64,000 nucleotides of DNA, taken from positions 124,001-188,000 of the forward strand of contig JADKAV010000002.1 of assembly GCA_016719135.1 (NCBI GenBank), written 5' to 3'. Position 1 is the first letter of the stretch, and each line of letters opens with the position of its first letter. The DNA is from Micrococcales bacterium (GTDB lineage Bacteria > Actinomycetota > Actinomycetes > S36-B12 > UBA10799). The notes under the pieces are model-generated. The model ran no database searches, was not told the DNA's origin, and saw only the letters and a program-made list of their open reading frames with translations. A program made the position numbers and the translations under genes. Positions 62,417 to 64,000 of this stretch are shown here, one piece after another.

Positions 62417-62994
62417 TCGTCGCTGGAGGCCTCGTCGCCCCCGGCCTCCGCGGCCTCACCCTCGGTCTCACCGGCAGCTTCTGCGGCGTCCTCGGCGGCA
62501 GCCGCAGCCGCAGCGGCCTCGGCCTGCGCCTTGAGTTCGGCCTCGAGACGCTCGACCGCGGCATCGATCACGGCATCCGGATCGGCACCCTCGCCCAGCA
62601 TTTCGCTGACGATCTCGGATAGGGCGATGGGGTCGAGTTCCTTCTCCACAGCGACGTCCTCGGCCCGACCCATGATCTCGGCCTCCACCTGGCGGGCACG
62701 CAGCGCGGCCCGGTCCAAGGTGATCAGGTCGAGGTGCTTGAGGTCGTGACGCACCGGGTGGCGCTGGATGTCACGGGGAGCAGTGGGGATGACGTCGCCG
62801 TCGATGTCGATCTCGAGGATGACCTTCGTCTGCTTGAGTGCCTGACTCAGGGCGTGGTCGTCGAGGCTGATGTGGCGGGGCTCTTCGCCGTCGCCGTAGA
62901 GCACCGCGGGCACCTGCCCGTCGCGGCGCAGTCGACGCGCGGCACCCTTGCCGAATTCGTTGCGTGGTTGTGCGGTGAGGCGGATCTCTGCCAT
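62413..62994 (-). CDS. rplY: Ribosomal protein bL25 (CTC family)
   Basis: 5S rRNA-binding ribosomal protein of the long general-stress CTC type, 193 residues: N-terminal L25 domain (RNEFGKGAARRLRRDGQVPAVLYG), beta domain (HLDLITLDRAALRARQVE), and an Ala/Glu-rich acidic tail typical of actinobacteria. ATG 62994 has GGGAG 5 bases upstream. First gene of rplY-pth-phosphatase, behind the tandem repeat. Confidence 0.95.
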   Translation of the reverse strand: MAEIRLTAQPRNEFGKGAARRLRRDGQVPAVLYGDGEEPRHISLDDHALSQALKQTKVILEIDIDGDVIPTAPRDIQRHPVRHDLKHLDLITLDRAALRARQVEAEIMGRAEDVAVEKELDPIALSEIVSEMLGEGADPDAVIDAAVERLEAELKAQAEAAAAAAAAEDAAEAAGETEGEAAEAGGDEASSDE

Positions 62995-63118
62995 GTGTGC
63001 TCCCGGTCGTTGATCATGGGTGACCGGAAGGGCTCGTCGATAACGGGGCCGCAAGGCCGCCCTCGCCGGGTCTTCGGCAAGTGTACCCGCGAGGATGCTG
63101 GCGTCTGTGGCTGGGCTC

Positions 63119-63624
63119 GACCATCAAAGCGGGGCCACACAGTCAGGACTGCGCCTTCTCCGGCCCCCGTTTGAAGGCCGGACTCAGCACATAAGCCGCG
63201 AAACGGGCGACGTGACCATCAAAGCAGGGCCGCACAGTCAGCACTGCGCCATTTCCGGCCCCCGTTTAATGGCCGGACTCAGCACATAACGCCCGAAGTT
63301 CCTTGTCCGGCCCCGGTTAAAGGCGATACGGACGGCTCAACCATTAACACAGGGCCACCGAGTCAGGACCGCACCTTTTCCGGCCCCGTTTAAAGGCCGG
63401 ACTCACCACATAACACCCGAAACGGACGGCGTGACCATCAAAGCGGGGCCACAAAGTCAGCACTGCGCCATTTCCGGCCCCCGTTTAAAGGCCGGACTCA
63501 CCACATAACGCCCGAAACGGACGGCTCGACCATCAAGACAGGGCCACACAGTCAGGACTGCGCCATTTCCGGCCCCGGTTTAACGGACGAAACGGGCGAC
63601 GTCACCATCAAAGCAGGGCCGCAC
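63119..63624. repeat. Tandem repeat with hairpin-forming ~95-bp units, five to six copies
   Basis: The landmark ACCATCAAAG-type sequence starts near 63119, 63214, 63339, 63433, 63528 and 63603. Spacing is 94-95 except where the third unit has an extra ~30 bases and the last is short (75). Each unit contains GGGGCCACACAGTCAG, then CCGGCCCCGTTTAAAGGCCGG-type inverted repeats and CTCACCACATAACGCCCGAA. It fills the spacer between prs and rplY. No unique spacers and no cas genes. Confidence 0.88.
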
Positions 63625-63652
63625 GCCGCCGACGCGACCCAGTTATGCAGGA

Positions 63653-64000
63653 TCAGCCCTCGAACAGACTGGTGACCGAACCGTCCCTGAACACCTCGTT
63701 GATCGCGCGGGCGATCAATGGCGCGATCGGCAGAACGGTGAGTTTGTCGAAACGACGTTCGCTGGGGATCGGCAGCGTGTCGGTGACGATCACCTCGGTG
63801 ATCCGCGAGTTCTTCAGCCGCTCGGTGGCCGGGTCGCTGAGCACGCCGTGGGTGGCAGTGACGACGACCTCCGCGGCCCCCTCGTCGAACAGGGTCTCCG
63901 CCGCCTTCGTGATGGTGCCACCGGTGTCGATCATGTCGTCGACGATCACACACACCCGGTCCTTGACCTCGCCCACGACCTCGAGCACGGACACCTGGTT
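63653..64000 (-). CDS. prs: Ribose-phosphate pyrophosphokinase, C-terminal part
   Basis: PRPP synthase, supplying PRPP for purine synthesis (purN, purH, gua genes here). Only the last ~115 residues are in the window; the 5' end lies beyond 64000. The PRPP-binding loop VIVDDMIDTGGTI is intact, followed by AEVVVTATHGVLSDPA and DTLPIPSERRFDKLTVL, ending TSLFEG. The stop lies ~30 bases from the tandem repeat. Confidence 0.95.
   Translation of the reverse strand, partial: NQVSVLEVVGEVKDRVCVIVDDMIDTGGTITKAAETLFDEGAAEVVVTATHGVLSDPATERLKNSRITEVIVTDTLPIPSERRFDKLTVLPIAPLIARAINEVFRDGSVTSLFEG

Noticed and set aside
63119..63624. Second possible CRISPR array
   Set aside because: Units of ~95 bases are repetitive throughout, with indels inside units and no spacer diversity.

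Overview
The window is a stretch of core chromosome from a GC-rich actinobacterium. Evidence: a WhiB-family gene, a groES-groEL1 operon with two CIRCE operators and a His-rich GroEL tail, GuaB3, DUF3017, DUF6350, DUF5701 and THUMP-like methyltransferase genes, many GTG starts, and a gene order (GMC oxidoreductase, guaB3, guaB, whiB, groEL1, groES, tsaD, rimI, tsaB, tsaE, alr) that matches the Rv3409c-Rv3423c region of Mycobacterium tuberculosis as I recall it. The genus cannot be named from the sequence. No tRNA, rRNA, IS element, prophage or CRISPR array was seen.

Layout. 1-2.7 kb: end of the succinate dehydrogenase operon. 2.9-9.4 kb: cupin, D-Ala-D-Ala carboxypeptidase, 2H phosphoesterase, trpS, a CNNM/CorC protein and a DUF222-HNH nuclease. 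9.4-21.7 kb: exonuclease III, isocitrate and malate dehydrogenases, DUF3017, folD, purH, purN, DUF6350, a patatin-like lipase, sucD, sucC and a B12-binding protein. 22-28.7 kb: lipase, two M23 peptidases, pcrA and an M15-like secreted protein. 29-40 kb: guaA, an SLAC1/TDT transporter, GMC oxidoreductase, succinate-semialdehyde dehydrogenase, L,D-transpeptidase, guaB3 and guaB. 40-45.3 kb: BldM-like response regulator, helical-repeat protein, MerR regulator with a CarH-like signature, WhiB, groEL and groES. 45.3-52.4 kb: DUF5701, methyltransferase, membrane protein, the t6A genes tsaD-rimI-tsaB-tsaE, a hydrolase and alr. 52.5-64 kb: nnr, eno, a secreted protein, mazG, a SurA-like lipoprotein, mfd, a CysQ-like phosphatase, pth, rplY and the end of prs. 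Together the genes cover the TCA cycle, purine synthesis, cell-wall maturation, translation quality and DNA repair.

Three features run through the window. (1) At least 16 genes, most of them first in their transcription unit, have a TANNNT hexamer 6-8 bases before the start codon and no Shine-Dalgarno, which points to leaderless mRNAs; genes inside operons or with a real leader (groES, whiB, eno, rplY) have Shine-Dalgarno sequences. (2) Six conserved genes (CNNM, DUF222-HNH, patatin, guaB3, MerR, whiB) are each broken by one small indel, several at G/C runs. This looks more like sequencing or assembly error than decay, and the reconstructed products are described. (3) Nearly every longer spacer holds a repeat. 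The most striking is a 107-base dyad element, present twice with identical geometry: three GTTGGA(C/G) heptamers at exactly 19-base intervals facing three inverted heptamers at the same interval.

No clearly new multi-gene system was found. The most promising leads are the 19-base-period dyad elements and the MerR regulator with a CarH-type cobalamin signature facing the WhiB gene.
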